Positions 1 to 5,576 of a DNA stretch of 5,576 nt are shown here, piece after piece (within the stretch, counting starts at the first letter, position 1; each line of letters opens with the position of its first letter). Both the position numbers and the translations under genes were made by a program. Origin of the DNA: an uncultured Desulfovibrionaceae bacterium (lineage in GTDB: Bacteria > Desulfobacterota > Desulfovibrionia > Desulfovibrionales > Desulfovibrionaceae); the NCBI GenBank assembly GCA_947074125.1, contig CAMTOM010000115.1:1-5576 (forward strand), in the 5' to 3' direction. The notes below the pieces were generated by a model that was not told the origin of the DNA, searched no databases, and saw nothing but the letters and a program-made list of their open reading frames with translations.

Positions 1-90
1 CGGTCTCGCTGCTCTCGCTCGCCGTGTCTCGTCGTGTCGCGATGTCGGTATCCAGACAGTGCGACACGTGACATACTGTGCTTCTCTTGT
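1..90. other. Non-genomic low-quality tail beyond sequencing adapter
   Basis: This stretch lies outside the P5 end of an Illumina adapter (next entry), so it cannot be contiguous with the genome that begins near 159. It has the look of noise: many short CG, TC and GT steps, no credible ORF, no recognisable motif. Seen on the minus strand, the direction of a read leaving the insert, it follows the outer end of P5, where no template remains. I infer it is base-caller noise assembled onto the contig end. A real unrelated sequence ligated to the adapter cannot be fully excluded. Confidence 0.75.
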
Positions 91-158
91 TGATGCGGCG
101 ACCACCGCGATCTACACCAGGGCGTACACTCTTTCCCTACACGACGCTCTTCCGATCT
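91..158 (+). other. Illumina P5 adapter, i5 index and Read 1 primer site (contamination)
   Basis: Three parts sit in the exact order and spacing of a dual-index Illumina library oligo. Bases 91-117 match the P5 flow-cell sequence except at 95 (G for A) and 108 (C for A), with the outermost two bases of P5 not matching. Bases 118-125 read CAGGGCGT, one base from the TruSeq HT index D507 (CAGGACGT). Bases 126-158 match the 33-base Read 1 primer site without a mismatch, ending in GCTCTTCCGATCT. Mismatches are absent next to the insert and appear further out, as expected for a read running off a short insert. Translated in the frame of the following gene, this gives the familiar contaminant peptide TLFPYTTLFRS. 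The match comes from memory of the oligo sequences but leaves little doubt. Confidence 0.97.
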
Positions 159-1037
159 GATGGCGGCATTGCCCCCACAATCTGGCAGGCGAACTCGTTT
201 CCAAAGCCTTTTCGATCAAAGATAAAAGTTGTTCATGATGGTATTGATACTGATGTACTGAGGCCAAATCCTGACATTTTTATGACGATCAATGACAAGA
301 TCAAGATCACACGCGATGATGAAATTATCACTTTTGTGAATCGCAATCTTGAGCCTGTACGTGGTTTTCATGTGTTTATGCGGGCGTTGCCGGAAATTTT
401 GCGTCAGCGTCCCAATGCCAGAGTTCTCATTGTTGGGGGAACAGAGTCTGGCTATAGCGAAAAGCCGGCAGATGGTTCAACATGGCGTGAGCGTCTGACG
501 AACGAGGTACGTCCCCAGATTTCTGATGAAGACTGGAATCGCGTTCATTTCCTTGGACGTCTTCCCTACCAGCATTTTATTTCATTGTTGCAGATCTCTT
601 CTGTGCATGTGTACCTGACATATCCTTTTGTGTTGAGCTGGAGTCTGCTTGAGGCGATGAGTATTGGATGCACTATTGTTGCCAGTGATACGACGCCTTT
701 GCATGAGGCCATCAAACCAGGCAAGACAGGTGTTCTTGTGGACTTCTTTGATCCTCAGGGTTTTGCACGTGAGATTTGTGCGCTTTTGGCTGATCCTGAA
801 AAACGCGCCAGACTGGGGAAAAATGCCAGAGCATTTGCGCGCAGTCATTATGACTTGCGGCGAGTGTGTTTGCCTGCCCAGATGGAATGGGTATACAGCT
901 TATTGGGGAAAAAGATGCCAGCAGGTCTCAAAGAGAAGCTTTTGCATATGGATTTATCTTCTCCCCTACAGCCTCCAGTTCTTCCTGAAGCAAAGACCGA
1001 GTCGGCATCGGCTGATGTATCTGCCAAAGAGGGGTAG
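159..1037 (+). CDS. Glycosyltransferase, GT4 family (GT-B fold), 5'-truncated at contig end
   Basis: This is the C-terminal 292 residues of a retaining GT-B glycosyltransferase that would transfer a sugar from a nucleotide-sugar donor in the cytoplasm. The acceptor is unknown; envelope polysaccharide or glycolipid synthesis is typical of the family. The visible part begins in the inter-domain region with HDGIDTDVLRP (bases 234-266), the common GT4 'GVD...F.P' element. Next come RNLEPVRGFHVFMRALPEI (from 342), ARVLIVGG, the FLGRLPYQHFISLL segment and the donor-site block LLEAMSIGCTIVASDTTPLHEAI. The Glu of LLEAM (651-653) is the second Glu of the EX7E motif; the first position is Phe. GKTGVLVDFFDP and a C-terminal helix follow, ending in a Pro/Ala/Ser-rich tail. 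No true start is present: upstream codons in this frame (from 78) are adapter, so any start called there is false. The N-terminal acceptor domain is missing. The gene is convergent with pbpC and ends before a terminator at 1116-1149. Confidence 0.9.
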   Translation, partial: DGGIAPTIWQANSFPKPFRSKIKVVHDGIDTDVLRPNPDIFMTINDKIKITRDDEIITFVNRNLEPVRGFHVFMRALPEILRQRPNARVLIVGGTESGYSEKPADGSTWRERLTNEVRPQISDEDWNRVHFLGRLPYQHFISLLQISSVHVYLTYPFVLSWSLLEAMSIGCTIVASDTTPLHEAIKPGKTGVLVDFFDPQGFAREICALLADPEKRARLGKNARAFARSHYDLRRVCLPAQMEWVYSLLGKKMPAGLKEKLLHMDLSSPLQPPVLPEAKTESASADVSAKEG

Positions 1038-1115
1038 CGTTCTTATGTGACTGGGCTGATACTCTTACACTTTACGTCGAATGTTATATTGCTGAGTAAG
1101 ATTCTCAGATATTTT

Positions 1116-1149
1116 AGAATCCCACGTTGTTGCGCAGCGTGGGATTTTT
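1116..1149 (+). terminator. Rho-independent terminator after the glycosyltransferase gene
   Basis: AATCCCACG (1118-1126) pairs perfectly with CGTGGGATT (1138-1146). The stem extends inward by a T-G wobble, T-A and G-C, leaving a five-base loop TTGCG at 1130-1134, and outward by a wobble and an A-T pair. The plus-strand right arm runs straight into five T's (1145-1149). It lies about 80 bases after the glycosyltransferase stop. The minus-strand stop of the pbpC reading frame (1149-1151) abuts the stem, so the hairpin could also serve pbpC, although the minus-strand T tract is weak. A smaller overlapping hairpin (GATTCT 1100-1105 with AGAATC 1116-1121) could compete with it. Confidence 0.8.
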
Positions 1150-1649
1150 CATGGCAAAGATTCAATAACAACTTTCTGATGTGTGGCTCGTCCAAGATTA
1201 TCCACAGCACGAAGTGTGACTACACCTGCTTGTGGTGTCCACAAGAGCTGCTCTTCTGGTGTGCTTTGACCGATAAATCGATCATCGGCAAACCAGTAAA
1301 CATGTGTAGCGTCGGCATCCAGGCTTGCGGCAAGGGGGATATTATTTCGTGTACTGTCAGAAAAACGTATATGATAGCGGACATCTTTTTTAGGTTGTAG
1401 AATTCGTGGTGCCTTTCCTACCGCAATGTGGTGCGATCCCTGTTCTTTGCACTGAGGAAGAAAGGGGGGGGGCAAGGCCTTGTAAATGCCCGCACGAAGA
1501 AAAAGCTGGCGCATTTCTGAAGGCCAGAATTCCCACACTTCTTCTCGTGTTTTTTCTGCATCAGCTATGCAGGCGCTCTTTCCCTTCGCCTTGTGAATCT
1601 TTTTTTTTTCACGCAATGATGTTATGCAGATACGCAATTTGAGCGGAGT
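1149..1649 (-). pseudogene. Detached C-terminal part of PBP1C (BiPBP_C domain), after an in-frame stop
   Basis: These 166 codons follow the TAA at 1650-1652 in the same frame as pbpC and end at TGA 1149-1151. They look like the PBP1C C-terminus rather than a separate gene. GKSACIADAEKT and EVWEFWPSEMRQLF (the latter from about 1541) resemble the linker before the terminal domain. A Pro-rich stretch PPPFLPQC encoded over a run of nine G/C pairs (1464-1472) comes next. From about 1409 there is a beta-rich module with PRILQPKKDVRYHI, HVYWFADDRFIG, LLWTPQAGVVTLRAVDNLGRA, the pattern of the penicillin-binding protein C-terminal domain (BiPBP_C), whose role is not well defined. The longest start-to-stop reading uses TTG at 1637 with no ribosome binding site, so independent translation is unlikely. 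Restoring the frame would give a protein of about 785 residues, within the usual PBP1C range. The cause may be a true mutation or assembly error. Confidence 0.75.
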
Positions 1650-3509
1650 TTACCGGCTTGGTGTGTGTAGTCTCCATGTTGCGGGATCGGTGTCTACTGT
1701 TGCCCTGGAGACGTCAATTTCTAGCATATTCAAATCCGCGCGCTGCTTTTGTATGGTATCTTGTAGTGTAAATGAATACTGCAAGGCAGAGGCAAGCTCT
1801 TTCCAGAGAGGAACTGCCAGCTCACCGCCAACAAAAAGAGGGTTGGGTTTATTGTTGAAATTACCAAGCCAGACGATCACCGTATACTGCCCAAGGATTC
1901 CTGCTGCCCAGGCGTCGCGAAAGCCATTTGAAGTGCCTGTTTTCAGATAATAGGGAAGCGAGGCGCTGCTCCCTTGTTCTTGTAGCATGTTGAGGGTGAT
2001 ATAACTGCCTTCAGGTGAGAGCATACGTTGTGGCGAGGGCAGTGGTGTATCGCGAAGGAGGGTTGCGGTTCGGAAAAGTCCTTGATTGGCGAGCATGGCA
2101 TAGAGTTGTGCCATTTCTCGCATATTGATTTCGGCACCTCCAAGCACAAGTGCCAGACCATAATAGTTTTCATCATGAGGCAAGCGTATCGCAGATTGTG
2201 CAAGGAATTCATATAAATTAGGTGCTTGCAGTTTTGAGGCGAGTTCGATAGCGGGAAGATTTCGACTGCTTTTGAGTGCTTCAGTTGCAGAAAGAGGGCC
2301 GCGAAAGTTTTTATCAAAGTTTTCAGGGTCATAACCGGCAAAGCTGCGTGGAGAATCCAGCATCAGGCTGTGTGGGTGTATGAGCCCCTGATCAAGAGCC
2401 AGAGCGTAAATAAAGGGTTTGAGTGTTGAGCCTGGAGAGCGTCGGGCGAGTGTTCCGTCTATTTGTCCCTGAAGACTCGCATCGTGGAAATTGGCGGAGC
2501 CTGCCAGAGCATGAATTTCCATGGTGGGATTGTGCAGTAGCAGTGCGGCAGCATTGTGTACGTCATACATATGTCTGCGAGCGGTAAAATGAGAAAGTAT
2601 GCTTTCCAGCAGGTGTTGCATATCACGCTGTATTGTTGTGATGATACGCTCTTTGTGCAGAGGAGCCTTAAGTAAGGCGCTGCTGATATGTGGTGCCTCA
2701 AAGGGAAGTTGCGCGGGAGTGAAGACACGCAGGCGGGGCAGCGTACTGGTGTCGGTGGCAGTGGGCAGTAATGCGTCGGGATGGATTGCGCGCCACATCT
2801 GGTACAGGCGCAAGCGGGCGCTATCGAAGCTGCTTCCTTTCAAAGGGGATCGGTGTGGTGGATTCTGGGGAATGGGGATCAGGGCAAGACTTTCTGCAAG
2901 ACTGATTTGCTGGGGTGTTTTTTTGAAGTAGATGTGAGCAGCGGCGGCAATACCTTCAATATTGCCTCCATAAGGCGCCAGATTAAAATAGGCTTCCAGT
3001 AGTTGCTGCTTGGAATAGTGACGCTCTGCATGGAGTGCGAGTGCGATTTGCCAGAGTTTGCCGCGCCATGTGCTTGTATGGAGCTGATGGCGCAGGCGTA
3101 CGACCTGCATGGTGATAGTCGAGCCTCCCATGCGTCTTTTTCCCTTGAAGAGCAGGTCTTTTGTTGCGCGCAGTAAAGAAAAAAGATTGACGCCTGGATG
3201 TGCATAAAAATGTCTGTCTTCATACAGTAGAAGAGCGCTGACGGCTTCTGGATTTATTTCATCGAGTGTGACTCGCAGGCGGTATTTTTCATCTGCCGAA
3301 AGGCCAAGGCGCAGAAGATGTTCATTCCTGTCAAGAATGATGCGGGAAAAGGGAACACCTTCCAGCAAAGGGAGAGGAGGGATGCAGATCAGTATGAGCC
3401 AAATAAGGCTGACGATGCCGCATGTAGCGAGAAAAAAGCGGCATATTTTGGAATGCCAGCATCTTTTTCCTATGCTATGGAAATATGTCTGTATGGATGG
3501 TGTTGCCAT
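1650..3509 (-). CDS. pbpC: Penicillin-binding protein 1C, transglycosylase/transpeptidase part (truncated by in-frame stop)
   Basis: Bifunctional class A PBP: it polymerises lipid II into glycan strands and cross-links peptides in the periplasm, anchored in the inner membrane. Numbered from ATG 3509 (619 residues): one membrane segment at about 23-44; GT51 domain with EDRHFYAHPG (catalytic Glu97), GGSTITMQ (128-135; Met before the Gln is usual in PBP1C), LLEAYFNLAPYGGNIEG (from 170) and SLAESLALIP (second Glu206). The transpeptidase domain has all three penicillin-binding motifs: STLK with nucleophile Ser361 and Lys364, SRN (415-417) and KTGTS (523-527). The catalytic modules therefore look complete. 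The reading frame stops at TAA 1650-1652, and the C-terminal domain follows in frame (1149-1649), so the intact gene would cover 1149-3509. A TTG at 3554 would add 15 residues; ATG is preferred, although neither has a clear Shine-Dalgarno sequence. The macroglobulin gene ends 153 bases upstream on the same strand. Confidence 0.9.
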   Translation of the reverse strand: MATPSIQTYFHSIGKRCWHSKICRFFLATCGIVSLIWLILICIPPLPLLEGVPFSRIILDRNEHLLRLGLSADEKYRLRVTLDEINPEAVSALLLYEDRHFYAHPGVNLFSLLRATKDLLFKGKRRMGGSTITMQVVRLRHQLHTSTWRGKLWQIALALHAERHYSKQQLLEAYFNLAPYGGNIEGIAAAAHIYFKKTPQQISLAESLALIPIPQNPPHRSPLKGSSFDSARLRLYQMWRAIHPDALLPTATDTSTLPRLRVFTPAQLPFEAPHISSALLKAPLHKERIITTIQRDMQHLLESILSHFTARRHMYDVHNAAALLLHNPTMEIHALAGSANFHDASLQGQIDGTLARRSPGSTLKPFIYALALDQGLIHPHSLMLDSPRSFAGYDPENFDKNFRGPLSATEALKSSRNLPAIELASKLQAPNLYEFLAQSAIRLPHDENYYGLALVLGGAEINMREMAQLYAMLANQGLFRTATLLRDTPLPSPQRMLSPEGSYITLNMLQEQGSSASLPYYLKTGTSNGFRDAWAAGILGQYTVIVWLGNFNNKPNPLFVGGELAVPLWKELASALQYSFTLQDTIQKQRADLNMLEIDVSRATVDTDPATWRLHTPSR

Positions 3510-3593
3510 GAAGATAGTGGGGAGGGACTTTTTCTTTTGCTGCCATGCTATCAAGACAGTTTCATAATTGGGTATATGTATTCTTCATAACGT

Positions 3594-3646
3594 GAGGGAA
3601 AGGAAACCTTTTGCGTTTATTATCCGGTTCAGGTTTCCTCTCCCTC
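3594..3646 (-). repeat. 16-bp imperfect inverted repeat between macroglobulin and pbpC genes
   Basis: The left arm 3594-3609 (GAGGGAAAGGAAACCT) pairs with the right arm 3631-3646 at 15 of 16 positions; only A3600 opposite C3640 fails. The loop is 21 bases (3610-3630). Reading with the genes on the minus strand, the hairpin starts 16 bases after the macroglobulin stop, the position of a terminator or 3'-end stabilising structure. No T tract follows the minus-strand stem, so it is not a canonical intrinsic terminator in that direction. A T-rich stretch (3658-3664) lies some distance beyond it on the plus strand, where no gene leads into it. It might reduce, but need not abolish, read-through into pbpC. 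The rest of the 3510-3662 gap shows no convincing promoter. Confidence 0.55.
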
Positions 3647-3662
3647 TTGGTGTCATATTTTT

Positions 3663-5576
3663 TTATTCTACAACAATACTTCCTGCGGCAGCATCTGCAT
3701 AGGCGCTTGGATCATACATGGCTTCTGCATGAGCCGGAGGCAGTACAAATGTTCCCTTGTTTACAGCACGCAAAGGATAGCTGTAACGGAACTCGCCATC
3801 TGAAGGAAGTGTGGTGAAGAGTATCATACGATCTTCGCGACGTTCAGCGTGTTCAACATTAGTAGTGGAGACTTCTTCAGTCATATCCATTTCAAAGCCT
3901 CCGGGTACCAGAGAGAGCAACACACTATTGGGCATACTCTTGCCTCCAAGTGCCTTTGCTCTGATACGCATACGTACCTTATCGCCCTGGCGGACAGTTG
4001 TGAGAGGCTTGTCTTCAGCATCCACAAGCTCCATGTAGACTTCCATGCGCTTGGAAACCGCAGTAGCTGGTGGCGTACGGTCAAAACCATCTGTGGTGGT
4101 CAGCCAGTACCAGGAAGTGCTATTCTCTGCCGGAACATCAATCTGGTAAGATTCACAGGTAGGGGCATCCAATTGCAAGGAAGAGGCTCCAGGCTGTAGA
4201 ACGGCTATGTCGTCTGCTCCTTTGGTACAGCTCAGTTGCAGGTTTGCCATATTTGCCGTGTTTGTCTGGGAAATGCTCATAAGAGCTCTGATACCCTGAG
4301 CCGCTGAGAAGGTCGGATAGGCATTCTTCTGTAATGATGCCAGAAGCATGTTTAAGAGAACTTCTTCTGTTGGCGTGGGGTCATTACCTGTTTTTTTCGT
4401 ATCAGGGAAGTGACGGGCCTGAAGTGTTGCCTGTAACGCGTACATGGAAAGAGGGTCAAACCAGCCATAGCGATCTGGTGTGAAGGGCTTTTGCTGGAGG
4501 TCTACAGCATTGTGAACATCCATATGCATGATTTTTTTACTGGCATTGAGGAAGGATGCGATAATAGAGCCAGACCAGTTGGGAGATTCACGCTTAAGGT
4601 AGTTTTCAAGAATGCCTATGGCGCGTGTTGTTACCCGTCCTTCTCTTGTGAGTACCCAGATGCCATAGGCATGGGTTGAGGCCAGAGAAAGGCTTTCTGG
4701 AGCCTGATCCACCATTTGGGCTATTCTATTGCAGATAAGATCCAGTGTGCCTCCTGGGATACCAACTCCCATTTCGCGTGCAGTGAGCAGGAAGTCTGCG
4801 GCATAGACTGTCAGTAGTGGGTATTGATTGCTGTTAGGCCAGAGGCGAACACCCTGGTATGAGCTGCTTTCCTGTATTTTTTGCAGGGCAGCACTGATAA
4901 TGGCATCGCGTGTTTCGTGTACCTGCTTGAGGGAACGTCCACTATGCACCAGCAATTCTGGACGGTTATACAGTACAAGATAGGGGAAAGCGCGGCTGAT
5001 GACCTGTTCCGTACATCCATAAGGGTACGAATCAAGATAGCGCAACATACCCTGTACGAGAGGCAGAGGCAGGGATGAAACAGAGGCAGAGGACTGCACC
5101 TCAAAAGGATAGAGAGAGCGATCTGTTGTGATCTGCATACTTTCTTTTGTTGTGCCAGCCGCTGTTGTCATGCGTCTGGGAGAAGCCGGACGTACTGAAG
5201 TTGAGACGGCACGTTTGATAGTGTGCTGTCCATTCGTATCAGAAGCGGTAAAAAGCATATCCGCATTGCCTGGGACATCATTTACTTTTATGCGGAAAGG
5301 AATGACCTTTTCATCGCCTTCGTCAATAGCAATACTGGCTGGCAAAGGCGTTTCAAGTGTGAAGGCATTGTTTGATTCCACCTTAAGCTGGAATGTTTTA
5401 TTGGCGCCACTGTCTTTCATCTGGTTGGAGAGAGCAACCGCTCCATCAAAGATATCACCAGGACTTACCATGAGTGGAAGTTGTGGTGTGATAATAAGCG
5501 GAGCACGTACTTCTGTGTAGTCTTCTGCATTGCCAGTACTCTGGAGAGAAGCCCCCACAGCCATGAGGCGCAAGCG
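3663..5576 (-). CDS. Bacterial alpha-2-macroglobulin family protein, C-terminal part (partial, runs off window)
   Basis: Periplasmic protease trap related to E. coli YfhM (ECAM): cleavage of a bait region exposes a reactive thioester that bonds covalently to the attacking protease. The window holds the last 637 or so residues; the 5' part, with signal peptide, N-terminal MG domains and bait region, lies beyond 5576. Numbered from codon 5573-5571: RLMAVGAS and RAPLIITPQLPLMVSPGD (residues 24-40) mark the macroglobulin core. The thioester motif follows as YPYGCTEQ, with Cys187 and Gln190 (bases 5004-5015), so the CxEQ signature is intact. An alpha-helical thioester domain spans about 165-430. 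The final beta domain (about 507-636, MG10-like) has KRMEVYMELVDAEDKP, VRQGDKVRMRIRAKA, LLSLVPGGFEM and, near the end, EAMYDPSAYADAAAG. The frame is open throughout and stops at TAA 3663-3665. The gene lies upstream of pbpC on the same strand, as in E. coli. Full-length relatives are usually over 1,500 residues. Confidence 0.93.
   Translation of the reverse strand, partial: RLRLMAVGASLQSTGNAEDYTEVRAPLIITPQLPLMVSPGDIFDGAVALSNQMKDSGANKTFQLKVESNNAFTLETPLPASIAIDEGDEKVIPFRIKVNDVPGNADMLFTASDTNGQHTIKRAVSTSVRPASPRRMTTAAGTTKESMQITTDRSLYPFEVQSSASVSSLPLPLVQGMLRYLDSYPYGCTEQVISRAFPYLVLYNRPELLVHSGRSLKQVHETRDAIISAALQKIQESSSYQGVRLWPNSNQYPLLTVYAADFLLTAREMGVGIPGGTLDLICNRIAQMVDQAPESLSLASTHAYGIWVLTREGRVTTRAIGILENYLKRESPNWSGSIIASFLNASKKIMHMDVHNAVDLQQKPFTPDRYGWFDPLSMYALQATLQARHFPDTKKTGNDPTPTEEVLLNMLLASLQKNAYPTFSAAQGIRALMSISQTNTANMANLQLSCTKGADDIAVLQPGASSLQLDAPTCESYQIDVPAENSTSWYWLTTTDGFDRTPPATAVSKRMEVYMELVDAEDKPLTTVRQGDKVRMRIRAKALGGKSMPNSVLLSLVPGGFEMDMTEEVSTTNVEHAERREDRMILFTTLPSDGEFRYSYPLRAVNKGTFVLPPAHAEAMYDPSAYADAAAGSIVVE

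Noticed and set aside
1..90. A regulatory region or end repeat upstream of the glycosyltransferase
   Set aside because: It is separated from the gene by synthetic adapter and cannot be taken as native flanking DNA.
1047..1400. Plus-strand ORF of 117 codons downstream of the glycosyltransferase
   Set aside because: It crosses the terminator hairpin and is antisense to the recognisable PBP1C C-terminal domain; its product resembles no family.
1464..1472. Run of nine G's as a frameshift site
   Set aside because: The minus-strand frame on both sides stays in register with PBP1C-like sequence (PPPF then PQC), so no length error is indicated here.
1650..1652. Stop-codon reassignment or programmed read-through of TAA
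   Set aside because: The neighbouring macroglobulin gene ends with the same TAA codon and its frame has no internal TAA, so reassignment is not supported. No read-through signal was recognised.
3544..3546. ATG at 3546 (minus strand) as the pbpC start
   Set aside because: It is in a different frame and reaches a stop after about 23 codons.
3510..3600. Promoter for pbpC in the AT-rich gap
   Set aside because: Weak TATA-like stretches occur, but no paired -35/-10 boxes with normal spacing stand out.
5128..5520. Plus-strand ORF of 130 codons
   Set aside because: Antisense shadow of the macroglobulin gene, whose frame carries clear family motifs.

Overview
The window reads as the end of an assembled contig from a Gram-negative bacterium. 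It carries an alpha-2-macroglobulin gene next to pbpC (penicillin-binding protein 1C), a periplasmic pair known from proteobacteria. Base composition is near half GC by eye. The glycosyltransferase and PBP1C sequence styles suggest an alphaproteobacterium, possibly of the acetic acid bacteria, but that placement is recollection and weakly supported.

Layout. Bases 1-158 are not genomic. Bases 91-158 are the Illumina P5 oligo with an 8-base i5 index and the Read 1 primer site. Bases 1-90 look like degraded read-through beyond it. Genomic sequence starts at about 159, inside a plus-strand glycosyltransferase (GT4 fold) that ends at 1037 and lacks its N-terminal domain. A convergent intergenic region (1038-1148) holds a good intrinsic terminator. 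On the minus strand follows pbpC, broken by an in-frame TAA at 1650-1652. The transglycosylase and transpeptidase modules lie before the stop (1650-3509). The C-terminal PBP1C domain lies after it in the same frame (1149-1649). A gap of about 150 bases with a 16-bp imperfect inverted repeat separates pbpC from the upstream minus-strand alpha-2-macroglobulin gene (3663-5576), which runs off the right edge and has an intact CTEQ thioester motif.

How the genes work together. In the proteobacterial pairing, the macroglobulin is thought to trap invading proteases in the periplasm, while PBP1C polymerises and cross-links peptidoglycan, perhaps to repair damaged wall. The order here, macroglobulin then pbpC on one strand, matches the E. 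coli yfhM-pbpC arrangement. The glycosyltransferase is convergent and probably unrelated in regulation.

I found no CRISPR array, tRNA, rRNA, insertion sequence or novel multi-gene system. The points most worth attention are the adapter-derived contig end, which creates a false N-terminus on the first ORF, and the disrupted pbpC.
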